Shown: positions 26,199-36,210, numbered from the stretch's first letter. The stretch: 64,000 nucleotides of DNA from Tuwongella immobilis (GCF_901538355.1 NZ_LR593887.1:744001-808000); one strand, 5' to 3'. Translations and numbers: made by a program. The notes: a model not told the origin generated them from the sequence alone.

Positions 26199-26220
26199 GT
26201 TCTGAACATTTGCTCAGAAC
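26199..26220. other. Inverted repeat in the intra-cluster gap
   Basis: gttctga and tcagaac form a perfect 7-bp stem with an 8-nt loop, in the only sizeable gap (about 140 bp) of the six-gene cluster, upstream of the secreted-protein gene. It could be an operator or attenuator; no promoter is obvious. Confidence 0.3.
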
Positions 26221-26311
26221 CACATTCGTCGGGAAATGCGATTTCGCTAGGGGGGATGCCAATTTTTCCCCAATTTTTTTCGGGGAGCCGTCCTCACACC
26301 ATCTGAGATGC

Positions 26312-27580
26312 TTACCAATCTTGATATTTTCGCCAGATGTAATCGATCACACCTAATACCATATAAATCGGTACCATGCACAGGAAATAAAAGAGATTCC
26401 ATCCCGATGCCGAGGCTAAATCGGTGACACCGTCGGCGATTGAATCGGGATCAATTTCACCGCGTGTGATGACGCCGACCAGTCCCACAAATCCTTTCAC
26501 CGTTAATGCGGCACCGGCAGTTAACGATACCTGAAGTTGTTTCCCACTTCGTGGAAGCATGAGAAAATAAACTTCACCCCGTTGGACGGAGTCGCCGACC
26601 GTGACATCATAATCCAGTCGGACTCGTTGGGAGAGTAACGGATCGGTAAGAATGGTAATTTGTGTTTGCCAAATTCCATTCTCATAAATGGTGGGTGAGG
26701 TTTCGATTAATCCGGGGACATCATAAAAGCGTAAATCTTTTCGATGTTGATCGGAGTTGGAAATTCGCAACAGATATTGATGCTGCTTGCCGTGAACATG
26801 GAATTCGCCGTTGAGCAGGGCGATGGGTTTCTGTTGCTCTTTGTCGAGCAGTTGCACGGGATCGCGGGTTAATCGTCGCGGTTCGAGAAAGCGAAACAGC
26901 CGCGAATTCTGTTGGGCCAATTCCTCGGCGGTGGCAGCGGGCACGGGAAAACTGCGATTCACTTCATAATCCACGCCGTGAATCACGGTCCGGGCATGAA
27001 CACGGAGTTGATCGCCGACTAACACCATTTCTAACGATTCGGGCGTATCCGGCTTCCATTGTTTGAAATGCCGCTTGAGCGGACCCGAACGAATATGCTC
27101 CGAAGGGGAGAAATTCAACTCCAACGATTCAATCGCTTCCGGGCTTCGGTGAATGAATGTTAATTCACATTTCACCGCTTGATCGTAGGCGCAGATGCGT
27201 TTGAAATCCCATTCCAGCCATTGCTCCAGCGGGGCAATGACGCGGAATTCCCGATCCGGAAATGATACAATTTCGTTCTTGGATTGATCCGGAAGATACG
27301 GATTCACCTGAATCAGCATCATCTTGGCGTTGAACATTCCCTGTTCGGGGAAGGTCACGCCGAAGGTGATGGATTGCGAATCGCCGGGAAATAGCACGAT
27401 ATCCGTGGGAAACAGATCGGTATTGACCACGGCGTTGGGCACGGCAACGGTGACGCTGGGAATGCGGACCACGTCGGTGCATTCGCTGGGGCGGGTGACG
27501 CGGACATGCACCAGGTGCATTTGCCCGGCGACAATCCGGTCCCACGGATTTAACCATTCAATGAGAATTGGCGGGTTCAT
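26312..27580 (-). CDS. Beta-rich protein with C-terminal membrane anchor, NTPase cluster
   Basis: This 422-aa protein has no signal peptide. The first about 340 residues have alternating strands resembling stacked beta-sandwich domains (MHLVHVRVTRPSECTDVVRI, then FPGDSQSITFGVTFPEQG). Near the C-terminus are a hydrophobic stretch (LTVKGFVGLVGVITRG) and a clear TM (NLFYFLCMVPIYMVLGVIDYI) followed by a basic tail. It starts 11 bp after the NTPase stop. The topology is unclear: without a signal the beta region may be cytoplasmic and tethered to the inner face of the membrane. No known family is recognised. Confidence 0.7.
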   Translation of the reverse strand: MNPPILIEWLNPWDRIVAGQMHLVHVRVTRPSECTDVVRIPSVTVAVPNAVVNTDLFPTDIVLFPGDSQSITFGVTFPEQGMFNAKMMLIQVNPYLPDQSKNEIVSFPDREFRVIAPLEQWLEWDFKRICAYDQAVKCELTFIHRSPEAIESLELNFSPSEHIRSGPLKRHFKQWKPDTPESLEMVLVGDQLRVHARTVIHGVDYEVNRSFPVPAATAEELAQQNSRLFRFLEPRRLTRDPVQLLDKEQQKPIALLNGEFHVHGKQHQYLLRISNSDQHRKDLRFYDVPGLIETSPTIYENGIWQTQITILTDPLLSQRVRLDYDVTVGDSVQRGEVYFLMLPRSGKQLQVSLTAGAALTVKGFVGLVGVITRGEIDPDSIADGVTDLASASGWNLFYFLCMVPIYMVLGVIDYIWRKYQDW

Positions 27581-27591
27581 GGTGGGGTTCC

Positions 27592-29622
27592 TCAGGGTGC
27601 TTCCGCGTTGCCGGTGGATTCGGTTTCCAGTGGCGTATCGGTGGCACTCACCGCCATGGCCGCTTGCAATTTCTGGACGGCAAATTGGATGAAATCATGC
27701 AGATAGGTGCTGGAAATTAAGCGCTGCATGAGCGTGTTGAGGACGTTGAGATTCTCCGCGGAATAATTCGCCCGGCGGGAATTAATTTCTAACATGGCCC
27801 GGAGTTGCAGGTCTTGTTCTTCGGGGCAGTGTCCTTTTTCGATCCGATCGAGATAATTTTCTTTCACATAGTTGGACAATTCGGGCAGTGGCTGCCAGCG
27901 CACCAGGTAGACGAATTTGGTGAGTCTCTCGCGGCGGTAGAGAAATTCGTTGACCAATTCGGGGATTTCCTGGGTATATCGGCGGCCCAGGCTGGCGATG
28001 TTGACTTCGATGGTGCGCGAATTTTCGGATTGGCCGATGCGCAGACGCAGGCAGGGAATGCGGTCCAGGTCGCTGCGGATGGCTTCGCGGATTTCCAAGC
28101 GGTGATATTCTTTGAGAATGTCTAACACTTCACGGGTATTGAAGAGCCGCTCTAACAGCGACAAATGCAATTCCGCGAATTCTCGCCCGGCCGATCGCTC
28201 GGTTTCTTTCGTCAGTCGGTTCAATTCGTATTGGAAATCCAATTGCGATTCCACCGCCAATTTCCCGATCCGCTCATGAAATGCGCGATCGAATTTTTCT
28301 AAGCAGCTTCGCAGAGTACCGACACCGACAAGCGACCGAAGTTCATCTACTTGAAATGGAATATAAGGATTATCAAGTTTAGAAAAACTATCGGCAACAA
28401 TTGGATCATCACTCAGCCAATATCGAATTCTCGCGCGATACAGTTGAAGAATCTGCTCGGGATTCGGTAACTGCAACGTGAATTGCTTGTCCATCCGAAT
28501 TCGATCTTGGAATTGCCGCTCCATTTTGGGATGCAGCCGATCTCGCAGATCGAGCGTCATCGTGAATAAAATTACCACATTGGAGAGCGTGTTATACAAC
28601 TCGCTAAGATGGGTGAAGAAATCACGCCATTGGTTATCATTCTCAAATAATTCATCCCGCCCTTCGGTTTGATCGAAGGTCAGCAAAAATACCCGTGGTT
28701 TGCAGGGGTATTCGGGCCGATCCAATTCTTTGGAGACGGAGACCGAAAACAGATGCGCCAGGAGCTTAATTGCCTCGAATTTCAGATAGTGGCGATCGAG
28801 ATTTTCCGCGGTGCCAAGCAACTGCGCCAAGTAGCCATCATCTTGGCGGCCCCGGAACCAATGCAAAATCCGCTCCCGCCGATTCAGCGGATTGTCTTCT
28901 GATTCGGGGAAGGCATATGCCATTAACAGCTTGAGAATGTAGCGATGGGTGAGATTGCTGCGATCGCTCAAAAACCGATCGCAAACATAATCGCCAAATT
29001 GACCCAATTGCAGATATTGAAAGACTTTCGGATCTCGTTGTTGGGTCATGGCGAGCAGGTCGGGATATTGCACCCGGCGGAACCACGACCAGATTCCTTG
29101 GGAATCGCCGGAGCGTTTCACACAGGATTTCCAACCCAACGGAGTTTCTAACAGAATTTCCAACGCCCGAAACGCAATCGTCTGGATTCGTTCCAGCAAC
29201 ACATGCGGTTGGGTGGGTGAGGGGTGCGTGAGTGCCGCGATCACCCAATCCAACAATTGCCCTTCAAATTCTTCCAGACGCCAATGATTGGAACCGCCGA
29301 CAAATAAATAGTCGGATTGTTCCATGGGGCTGACATCTTGGAAGGTCCGCAGCAGGTGCGATTTGCCCACACCGGCATCACCGGAGAGCAGAATCACTTG
29401 GGATTTCTTCTCCCCGTTGCGCACGGATTGAATCACATCCCGAATGTGTTGCCGGAGCGGTTCGTTAATATCGGGTAAATCACAACTCAATCGTCGGCCG
29501 GAATGGGTTGTAATTCGGTCATCGAATGGTGAGAGATTCACCATGCGATCCGATTGCGGCATCCGCCGTTTGAATTCGCGTTGGATTTCCAGTTCGGCTA
29601 AGGGGGCGTTGGGCGTAGTCAT
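27592..29622 (-). CDS. Large P-loop NTPase (AAA/STAND-like), NTPase cluster
   Basis: This 676-aa protein has Walker A GDAGVGKS at residues 81-88 after an N-terminal strand (SQVILLS), and a probable Walker B VFLLTFDQTE at 311-320 preceded by a long helical insertion. The NVVILFTMTLDLRDR segment resembles the sensor strand of AAA+/STAND ATPases. The remainder (to 676) is helical without recognised repeats; a Q rather than a second acid follows the Walker B Asp. It lies 3 bp after the winged-helix-like gene. The energy-using core of a conflict or signalling system is a reasonable inference; the family could not be named. Confidence 0.75.
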   Translation of the reverse strand: MTTPNAPLAELEIQREFKRRMPQSDRMVNLSPFDDRITTHSGRRLSCDLPDINEPLRQHIRDVIQSVRNGEKKSQVILLSGDAGVGKSHLLRTFQDVSPMEQSDYLFVGGSNHWRLEEFEGQLLDWVIAALTHPSPTQPHVLLERIQTIAFRALEILLETPLGWKSCVKRSGDSQGIWSWFRRVQYPDLLAMTQQRDPKVFQYLQLGQFGDYVCDRFLSDRSNLTHRYILKLLMAYAFPESEDNPLNRRERILHWFRGRQDDGYLAQLLGTAENLDRHYLKFEAIKLLAHLFSVSVSKELDRPEYPCKPRVFLLTFDQTEGRDELFENDNQWRDFFTHLSELYNTLSNVVILFTMTLDLRDRLHPKMERQFQDRIRMDKQFTLQLPNPEQILQLYRARIRYWLSDDPIVADSFSKLDNPYIPFQVDELRSLVGVGTLRSCLEKFDRAFHERIGKLAVESQLDFQYELNRLTKETERSAGREFAELHLSLLERLFNTREVLDILKEYHRLEIREAIRSDLDRIPCLRLRIGQSENSRTIEVNIASLGRRYTQEIPELVNEFLYRRERLTKFVYLVRWQPLPELSNYVKENYLDRIEKGHCPEEQDLQLRAMLEINSRRANYSAENLNVLNTLMQRLISSTYLHDFIQFAVQKLQAAMAVSATDTPLETESTGNAEAP

Positions 29623-29625
29623 GGC

Positions 29626-30630
29626 TTAAATCCATTGAACATAATAATACAGGGTGTGATCTCGATAAATCGCTAATTCACGTTGTTCGGCCTTGTGAAC
29701 TTCATTGAGAACGCGAAGTTCGATTTCGCGGTTTTGGCTCATATTCCACAGGGTGTTGTGGAAATCTTCGACGGTGAGGGCGGGGTAGCGTTTCTTCGCT
29801 TCGTGATAGAGTCGATACAGGTGGACCAACTTGTGCCGAAATTCGACGAAAAGGCACAGGTGGTCGTATGCTTCTTTGAGCAATGCGGGCAGCGGCTTGC
29901 TGGGGGCACTGCTGGCGGGGGCCGTTGCGGTTGTGGCGGCCGGTGCGGCGGCGGGTTTGGCGGCAGCTGCGCCACTGGGAGCGGCAGTTGGGGCGCTTGG
30001 AGCACTGGGAGCGGCACTGGGAGCGGCGGTCACGCCGAGCTTCAATTGTACGGCGGCGAGAATGTCGCTGGCCGAGATGTTCAGCGTCTTCAGTCTCTCG
30101 ATTGCCCGGACGATCTTGTCGAATTCGGCCTTGTTGGGGCTGGTGGTGTACCAGACCGGGGCGGGCGGGGCGTTCTTGCTGTAGCGATCGCGGCCGACCA
30201 GGAAGAGTTGTTTGCCGTCCAGCAATCGCTTCAGCACGGCGTTGAACGCATCCATGGCCGGTCGGCCTTCGCGGGCACCGGGTTTCCCCAATTGCGCGGG
30301 CGTGATCGGGTCGGCGGTGGCGGCGGCGAGACGGTCTTGCACGCGGGCTTCGATCACCGATTCGATCGATGGCGGCTGCTTGGCCGAATAGCGCGGCCCA
30401 CTCGCGGCCGTCCCAGGATATTCAAACGCACGCTTGGCAGCAACTTCCGCCGCAATCGCCGCTTGAATCGCATCATCCGCCGGCGGAGGCGGCAGCGGTG
30501 CTTTCCTGGTGCCGCGCGGGTAGAGTCGGCGAATCTGCGTGATAATCGCACGCATGGCCAACGGTTGTTCGGTTGCTTGCAGGATGTGTTGCAGTTGTTC
30601 GATCAGTTGCGGGGCGGCGGCGGTGGACAT
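29626..30630 (-). CDS. Multi-winged-helix-like protein, first gene of the NTPase cluster
   Basis: This 334-aa protein seems to contain three small helical modules joined by Ala/Pro linkers: residues 7-40 (QLIEQLQHILQATEQPLAMR), about 125-205 (DAFNAVLKRLLDGKQLFLV, a Tyr-rich strand, then helices), and 250-334 (LLKEAYDHLCLFVEFRHKLV to REIELRVLNEVHKAEQR, with a final strand). The last module looks like a winged helix. GGGAG precedes the ATG. It could be the recognition or DNA-binding subunit partnering the NTPase, whose gene begins 3 bp later. The winged-helix reading is by eye only. Confidence 0.65.
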   Translation of the reverse strand: MSTAAAPQLIEQLQHILQATEQPLAMRAIITQIRRLYPRGTRKAPLPPPPADDAIQAAIAAEVAAKRAFEYPGTAASGPRYSAKQPPSIESVIEARVQDRLAAATADPITPAQLGKPGAREGRPAMDAFNAVLKRLLDGKQLFLVGRDRYSKNAPPAPVWYTTSPNKAEFDKIVRAIERLKTLNISASDILAAVQLKLGVTAAPSAAPSAPSAPTAAPSGAAAAKPAAAPAATTATAPASSAPSKPLPALLKEAYDHLCLFVEFRHKLVHLYRLYHEAKKRYPALTVEDFHNTLWNMSQNREIELRVLNEVHKAEQRELAIYRDHTLYYYVQWI

Positions 30631-30935
30631 CGGGAAACTCCCACTGTGGGTTCAGGGCATCAATCCATGGCGATATGGTAACGGTCTTTTACCTCCGTGA
30701 GAAAGGGAGAATCCAAATCGGTTGGAACTACCGATCCAAGAGTCGCGCAGTGACAGCGATCGGTGAAGATAGATGATATCGAGAATCTTTGCGGATACCA
30801 GCAAAAGAGTCGAAAATCGTTCCGGAGTTGTGGTAATCCACCAGGCGAAATGCGCTGTGGGATCGGCCAGCGTGGCGCGATCCCGCAGCGGTGGTGCGTG
30901 TCGGAAATGGCGGTGTCGTGAGGCGTGGCGCGAAA
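30631..30935. other. Intergenic region upstream of the NTPase cluster
   Basis: 305 bp between the M48 gene and the cluster's first gene. It must contain the cluster's leader, but no consensus promoter or terminator stood out. Confidence 0.4.
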
Positions 30936-32798
30936 TTATTGGCCCAGGCCGAGGCGGATGGCGAGGAACAGGCCGCCAAAGAGCATTAGCCAGCCGACGA
31001 GTCGAGCGGCCAAGTAGGTGTAGCAGGTGCGGGTGGGCATGCTGCCGTCCAGCGTTTCGATGCGGTAAATCTCGAAATACGGGATCGGAGCGCGGCGGAA
31101 CCAGCCTTCCACGCGCACGGTTTTGCCCTGGTAGTCGTTCGCCTTCAGCAGGCCGAAGAGGAAGTTCCAGAGGCCCAGCGGCTGTTGATAATCCAACAGC
31201 AGGATGCCGGTTTGATCGCGCATCACGAAATCTTCGCAGTAAATCAGGCCGGGCACGCCTTTGCCGATGACTTCGCCGGTGACGGTGGCGGTGACGGGGC
31301 GGACGGGCGAGACCTTGATATGCCCCAACAGAGCGGCAACGGTCAGGTGTGGGTGCAGATTGCCAGCGTATTTGAAGTGCGTTTTCAGCAGCGATCCCAG
31401 CCCGGCGAAGATGACCGGCAGCGACCACCAAGCCGCCGAGGTGGCCCCGAACATCGGTGCGGCCAGGGCGATGCCGACACCCAGAATCGCGCCCAAAATC
31501 GGGGCGATCATCACCAGCAGATCAACCAGGAAGTCGTCCCAATATGATTCGGGCTTCTTGCGGGTGAAGGTGAATTGCGGTTCTTGGCCCAGCACGGCGG
31601 CCTGATCGCTCAGATACGCAAGTCGATTGGCAACCAGGGGATGCGTCGAATTCAATTCGTAGAATTTCGCCCAGGGATTCCAGAGATCCCATTGCATGGC
31701 GGACTGCACGCGACCAGGATCGAGCGTGGCCGGGCTGCCATCATGTGGCGGGAGCGGCGGCGGGGTTGCATCATTGAACGAATTCGAATTCAGATTGTCG
31801 CTCGGATCATTGGACGCGGATGTGATGCGGGCGCGGGAGTCGGGAGCTGCGTTGAGCGCGAGATTCAACGAACTGCGATGATCGAAGATATTCAGTGCCC
31901 CCATGGCACCCGTCGCGGCGGGAGATTTGTTCTTGGCATCGGCTTCGGAGCGTCCGACCCCGGCGGCGAGTCCGTAGCCGATTTTGACCAGGGAGCGGGC
32001 CAAGGCGTTGGGGTTGCCGGTGGCTTGCCCGGCAAAGCGATCGGCGGCATATTCGCGGGTGCGGCTGAACCACAGCACCAGATATTCCGACACCACATAG
32101 AGCAATCCGGCGGTGATGCCGATGGCCATGGCCGGCCCTTTGGTGCGGCCTTCACCCGCGCGGCCGATTTGCGTGGCGGTGCGATAGACATAATACAGCA
32201 GCAACGGCACCAGATTCGCCAGCGTCATCAGCGCCATATCCCAATTGCGCAGGTGGCCAAATTCGTGGGCGATGACGGCGTCCAACTCGTCGGGTTCGAG
32301 CAATTCAATCAGGCCCGTGCTGAGGACGATTCGAGCATCGCCGGGCATGCGACCGTAGGTGAAGGCTTGCGGGGCACCATCGCGGATCAGCCCGAACATG
32401 GGGAAGGTGATGCCGTCGCGTTCGCAGAGTCGTTCGATGAGTTCCCGTAAATGATCGGGAAGTTGGCGCGGTTCGATCCATTCCATGGAATACAGCCACG
32501 ACAGGCTGAGGTCCATCAGCCAGGGGCCGATGGCGTATTGCAGCAGCACAAAGAGGACGCCGATGCCGACGGCAATGTTGGGGGTGGTGACTTCGAATTC
32601 GACGAGCAGAATGAGCACGGCACCGACGAGGGCGTATAACAACGTCATGGTAAACGCGGATCGCAGGAACAGATTGGGCAACGCGAGCATGCCCGATGCC
32701 AGCGATTGGCGGCGGTCCCATTCGCGGGCGGCCAATTCGGGATCGTGCAGCGGATCGGGTTGCGAGTCGGGCGCGGAATTGGGGGCGGCGGCGCTCAT
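30936..32798 (-). CDS. M48 family (HtpX-like) membrane metalloprotease with extra C-terminal region
   Basis: This 620-aa protein has two TM segments near the N-terminus, then the zinc motif HEFGH (His178, Glu179, His182) and two further TMs. RTREYAADRFAG supplies the third ligand Glu. An Asn/Pro-rich insertion separates this from HPLVANRLAYL. Usual HtpX proteins are about 290-330 residues; here about 200 more follow with two TMs and an OB/NfeD-like beta region (TATVTGEVIGKGVPG). The ATG at 32798 is supported by GGAG. The likely role is membrane protein quality control. Confidence 0.85.
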   Translation of the reverse strand: MSAAAPNSAPDSQPDPLHDPELAAREWDRRQSLASGMLALPNLFLRSAFTMTLLYALVGAVLILLVEFEVTTPNIAVGIGVLFVLLQYAIGPWLMDLSLSWLYSMEWIEPRQLPDHLRELIERLCERDGITFPMFGLIRDGAPQAFTYGRMPGDARIVLSTGLIELLEPDELDAVIAHEFGHLRNWDMALMTLANLVPLLLYYVYRTATQIGRAGEGRTKGPAMAIGITAGLLYVVSEYLVLWFSRTREYAADRFAGQATGNPNALARSLVKIGYGLAAGVGRSEADAKNKSPAATGAMGALNIFDHRSSLNLALNAAPDSRARITSASNDPSDNLNSNSFNDATPPPLPPHDGSPATLDPGRVQSAMQWDLWNPWAKFYELNSTHPLVANRLAYLSDQAAVLGQEPQFTFTRKKPESYWDDFLVDLLVMIAPILGAILGVGIALAAPMFGATSAAWWSLPVIFAGLGSLLKTHFKYAGNLHPHLTVAALLGHIKVSPVRPVTATVTGEVIGKGVPGLIYCEDFVMRDQTGILLLDYQQPLGLWNFLFGLLKANDYQGKTVRVEGWFRRAPIPYFEIYRIETLDGSMPTRTCYTYLAARLVGWLMLFGGLFLAIRLGLGQ

Positions 32799-32987
32799 GC
32801 CAGGTGACTCCGAACGGTGCGAATTCGGGAAATTTTCACGAGTGAATCGAATCGATATTCGCACTGCCGGGGGGCATCTTCACGTGGAAATGGTGAAATG
32901 CGGGAAAAAAATCGGATTCCGATGATTCTCGGGACGATGCCAAAAAATGCTCAGGCGATGATTTTGTGCTGTCAGCAAAAAAAAGGA

Positions 32988-33407
32988 TCAGGTGACGCCG
33001 GTTTGCCAGACGGTGGCAGGTGGAACGGCGGGTGCCCAGTCGCGTTCGGCTTGGATTGCGTTGCGGAATTCGGCCCAGACGCAGTGGATATGGTAGGGGG
33101 CTTCGAGATCGCAGGCGAGTTGGGCGCGGCTCAAAGCGGCGTCCCAATCTCCGGCGAGTGCCAATTCCAGGGCGGCTTGGCCGTGTTCGCGGGCGAGTGC
33201 GGCGACGGCTTCCAGGCGATCCAGCCAGGCGGAGGCTTCCTGCCAGGCGCGGGATTCTTCGCCGGCGGTGGCGTTGGCCAAAAGCGTCGCTTGGCGCGCG
33301 GTCATGCCGTTGAGATTGAACAACCGGGATCCGAATGCGGTGTCCCAATCGCAGCCCTGCCATTGCAACTGGGCGTGGGCAAACGCCTGATGGAGGTTCG
33401 GAATCAC
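32988..33407 (-). CDS. Hypothetical protein
   Basis: This protein of about 139 aa is soluble, helical and Ala/Trp-rich, with QAFAHAQLQWQGCDWDTAFG near the start and repeated EHGQAALELALAGDWDAALS-type helices that resemble TPR units. The GTG at 33407 has GGGAG 7 nt upstream; this start is my choice, as the frame is open further. Function is unknown. Confidence 0.55.
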   Translation of the reverse strand: MIPNLHQAFAHAQLQWQGCDWDTAFGSRLFNLNGMTARQATLLANATAGEESRAWQEASAWLDRLEAVAALAREHGQAALELALAGDWDAALSRAQLACDLEAPYHIHCVWAEFRNAIQAERDWAPAVPPATVWQTGVT

Positions 33408-33633
33408 GTCGGACTCCCGCAAACGGGGTGGTTTCCCACCATGGTGGATTGCTCTTGTGGGTGCGAAACCGTAACATGCAATCGGGGTGCCAAAACCGGA
33501 TTTTGCGTCAGATCGCTCCGAATTGACCCAATCCTTCGGATTTCTGAAAGAATCGAGCCATTTGGTTCCCCCGAGAACGGTAATCGCTTTGCCAACCGGA
33601 AAGCAACTGATCCACGCCAAGGTGCCCAAACGA

Positions 33634-36210
33634 ATGATGGCGCGTCTGCGACACTGGATGACCCGCTTGGATCGGCGAGCATTGGCGTTGGTCATTCCTT
33701 CGCTCTTGCTGGTGCCGACCGCCATTGGCCTATCGGGGTGGAGTTTGTCGGAGTCGGTGACGGCGAGTAGTTGGTGGCAGGAATCGATTCGGATCTTGGA
33801 TCAACTGTCGGCGACGAATCGGCATCTCAATCAGGCGCAGATGTATTGGATTGATGCCAACCGCACGGGGCGGACTGAGGATTGGCGACAGGGGTATGCG
33901 GCGATTATTCGAGTGCAAGAATATTTGAATTATCTTGGCGATTTGACCCGTGAGTCGCCGACCCAGCAGGCCCGACTCGCGGATCTGCGCGGGCCAGTGG
34001 CCGATCTGCGGGCGCGGACCAATCCCGATGATTCGCCCAATTTATCGCTCCAAGAATTGCGCGATCGGTTGCAAGGGATCGAACGCATTCTCGCCGATTG
34101 GGAGCAGTCGCAGGCGATGGTGTTGCTGCGGCGTCAAGAAGAAGCAGTGCAGCAATCGCGGTTTGCGTTTCGGATGGTGGTGGCCACCGGCGGGTTAGCC
34201 GGGCTGATTTCGCTGGGCGCGGGTGTGCTCTTACTGCGCGAGTTGGCCGCGAGACGCCGGGCCGAGGACGAATTACGCCGCAACCAAGACGAACTCGATT
34301 CGCAAGTTCGGGAACGCACCGATCAACTGGGCAACGCCGTCGATTCGCTGCGGGCGATTTTGGACACGGCCGCCGATGCGATCATCACCTTTGATGGCGA
34401 ATTTCAGATTGCGTCGTTCAATCCGGCTGCCGAGCGATTATTCGGAAAATCGCTGCAACAAGTGCAGGCCACCGATATCCGGCGATTGCTCCCGCAGTTG
34501 TTCGAAGAAGGGTCGTTGTCGCGGTTCATTGCCAGCGCACACGCCAACGGTTCCACGGTGTTATCGCTGAATCGGGAGACCGTCGCGTTTGCTCCGAGCG
34601 GGGAGCGGTTTCCGGTCGATGTGGCGCTGGGGATGAATGCCCGGGGGCAGGTGCCGTTGTACACGGTGATTGTCCGCGATATTCGGGAGCGCAAGCGGAG
34701 CGAAAGTCGCATTCGGGAGCAGGCATCGCTGCTGGATTTGGTTCACGAGGCGGTGCTGGTTCGCAGCATCGACGATCATATTCTGTATTGGAATTTGGGA
34801 GCGCAACGGCTGTACGGTTGGACGGCGGAAGAGGCGTTGGGCCAGCATGTGCGGGACTTGCATCAGGTGGACGACGATATTTTGCCGAGTGCCCAGGCGG
34901 CATTTCTGGAACGCGGCGAATGGTCCGGCGAACTGGTCCAACGCACCAAAGCGGGGACGCCGATCATCGTGCAATCGCACTGGACCTTGATTCGCGATGA
35001 ATCGGGACAGCCGCAGTCGAAAATCGTCATCAACATCGACATTACCGAGCGGAAGAAATTGGAATCGCGCTCGCTGCGATCGCAACGGTTGGAGAGCATC
35101 GGCATCATTGCGGGGGGAATTGCTCACGATCTGAACAACGTGCTGACGCCGATTCTGATGTCGATTCGGCTGTTGCAGAAAGATCGGCCCGGTGTGGACA
35201 AAGCCGCATTGCTGAAAACCGCACAAGCCAGCGTCGAACGCGGCTCGCAGATGGTTCGGCAACTGCTCTCCTTCGCCGGCGGAATCGAGGGGCAGCGCGT
35301 TGCCGTGGAGACTAGCCGCGTGCTGGACGAAGTCCTTTCGCTGATTCAACATACGCTCGCCAAGGGCATTCGCATTCACACACGATTGCAACCGAGTTTG
35401 TGGACCGTGATGGGCGACCCCACGCAGTTGGCGCAAGTCTTGATGAATCTGTGTGTGAATGCCCGCGATGCCATGGGCAACGAAGGGGAAATGACCATCA
35501 CCGGGGAGAATATCCTGCTGTCCGATCCGCCGCTTCTGGGGGTGCAACCGGGGCCATTTGTGCGCATCACCGTGGAAGATACGGGCATGGGCATGACGGC
35601 GGAGGTGGTGGAGCGCATTTTCGATCCGTTCTTTACCACCAAGGAATTTGGTCGGGGGACGGGGTTGGGGTTATCCACGGCGATGGGGATTGTGAAATCG
35701 CACGGCGGGGGGATCAACGTCTACTCCGAGCCGGGGCGAGGCACCCGAATGACGGTGTATCTGCCGGCCAATCCCGACGCGGTTCGCTCGCTGGGCTTGC
35801 CGATCGTGCAGCCGATTCGTCCCGGCCAGGGGGAACTGATTCTGGTGGTGGACGATGAAGCCTTGATTCGCAGTACCGCACAAGCCACACTGGAAGGGCA
35901 GGGCTACCGCGTGCGAACGGCGGTGGATGGCTCGGTGGCAATCCAGATCTTGCAGCAAACGCCTAGTGTGCGATTGGTGTTATTGGATATGATGATGCCT
36001 GGAATGGATGGGCCTGCCACGCTGCGCGAGATTCGGCGATTGACTCCCCACCTGCCGGTCATTCTTGCCAGCGGATTGCGACTCACGGGAAGCAACGCGG
36101 AACTGGTTCCGACGATCGCCCAGCGGTTTTTGCAAAAGCCGTATACCGACGAAGAAATGCTGCGTGCCGTTGGCGAGACGCTCACGGTGGTTGCGGTGAA
36201 TCCGGAGTGA
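33634..36210 (+). CDS. Hybrid sensor histidine kinase (CHASE3-like, 2 PAS, REC)
   Basis: This protein of about 858 aa has TM1 (ALALVIPSLLLVPTAIGL), a periplasmic helical CHASE3-like sensor, TM2 (VVATGGLAGLISLGAGVLLL), a coiled coil and two PAS domains. An HisKA domain follows with the phospho-His near residue 498 in GGIAHDLNNVLTPI, then HATPase_c with N-box NLCVNARDAMG and G-box GTGLGLSTAMG, and a C-terminal receiver (VVDDEALIR; phospho-Asp near 785 in VLLDMMMPG). ATG ATG at 33634 has AAGGTG upstream. The next gene, an NtrC-type activator, overlaps or abuts it, so the two are a cognate pair. The signal is unknown. Confidence 0.92.
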   Translation: MMARLRHWMTRLDRRALALVIPSLLLVPTAIGLSGWSLSESVTASSWWQESIRILDQLSATNRHLNQAQMYWIDANRTGRTEDWRQGYAAIIRVQEYLNYLGDLTRESPTQQARLADLRGPVADLRARTNPDDSPNLSLQELRDRLQGIERILADWEQSQAMVLLRRQEEAVQQSRFAFRMVVATGGLAGLISLGAGVLLLRELAARRRAEDELRRNQDELDSQVRERTDQLGNAVDSLRAILDTAADAIITFDGEFQIASFNPAAERLFGKSLQQVQATDIRRLLPQLFEEGSLSRFIASAHANGSTVLSLNRETVAFAPSGERFPVDVALGMNARGQVPLYTVIVRDIRERKRSESRIREQASLLDLVHEAVLVRSIDDHILYWNLGAQRLYGWTAEEALGQHVRDLHQVDDDILPSAQAAFLERGEWSGELVQRTKAGTPIIVQSHWTLIRDESGQPQSKIVINIDITERKKLESRSLRSQRLESIGIIAGGIAHDLNNVLTPILMSIRLLQKDRPGVDKAALLKTAQASVERGSQMVRQLLSFAGGIEGQRVAVETSRVLDEVLSLIQHTLAKGIRIHTRLQPSLWTVMGDPTQLAQVLMNLCVNARDAMGNEGEMTITGENILLSDPPLLGVQPGPFVRITVEDTGMGMTAEVVERIFDPFFTTKEFGRGTGLGLSTAMGIVKSHGGGINVYSEPGRGTRMTVYLPANPDAVRSLGLPIVQPIRPGQGELILVVDDEALIRSTAQATLEGQGYRVRTAVDGSVAIQILQQTPSVRLVLLDMMMPGMDGPATLREIRRLTPHLPVILASGLRLTGSNAELVPTIAQRFLQKPYTDEEMLRAVGETLTVVAVNPE

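Noticed and set aside
29683-30681. 332-codon plus-strand Gly-rich frame
   Set aside because: Antisense of the Ala/Pro linker of the winged-helix-like gene; no ribosome-binding site.
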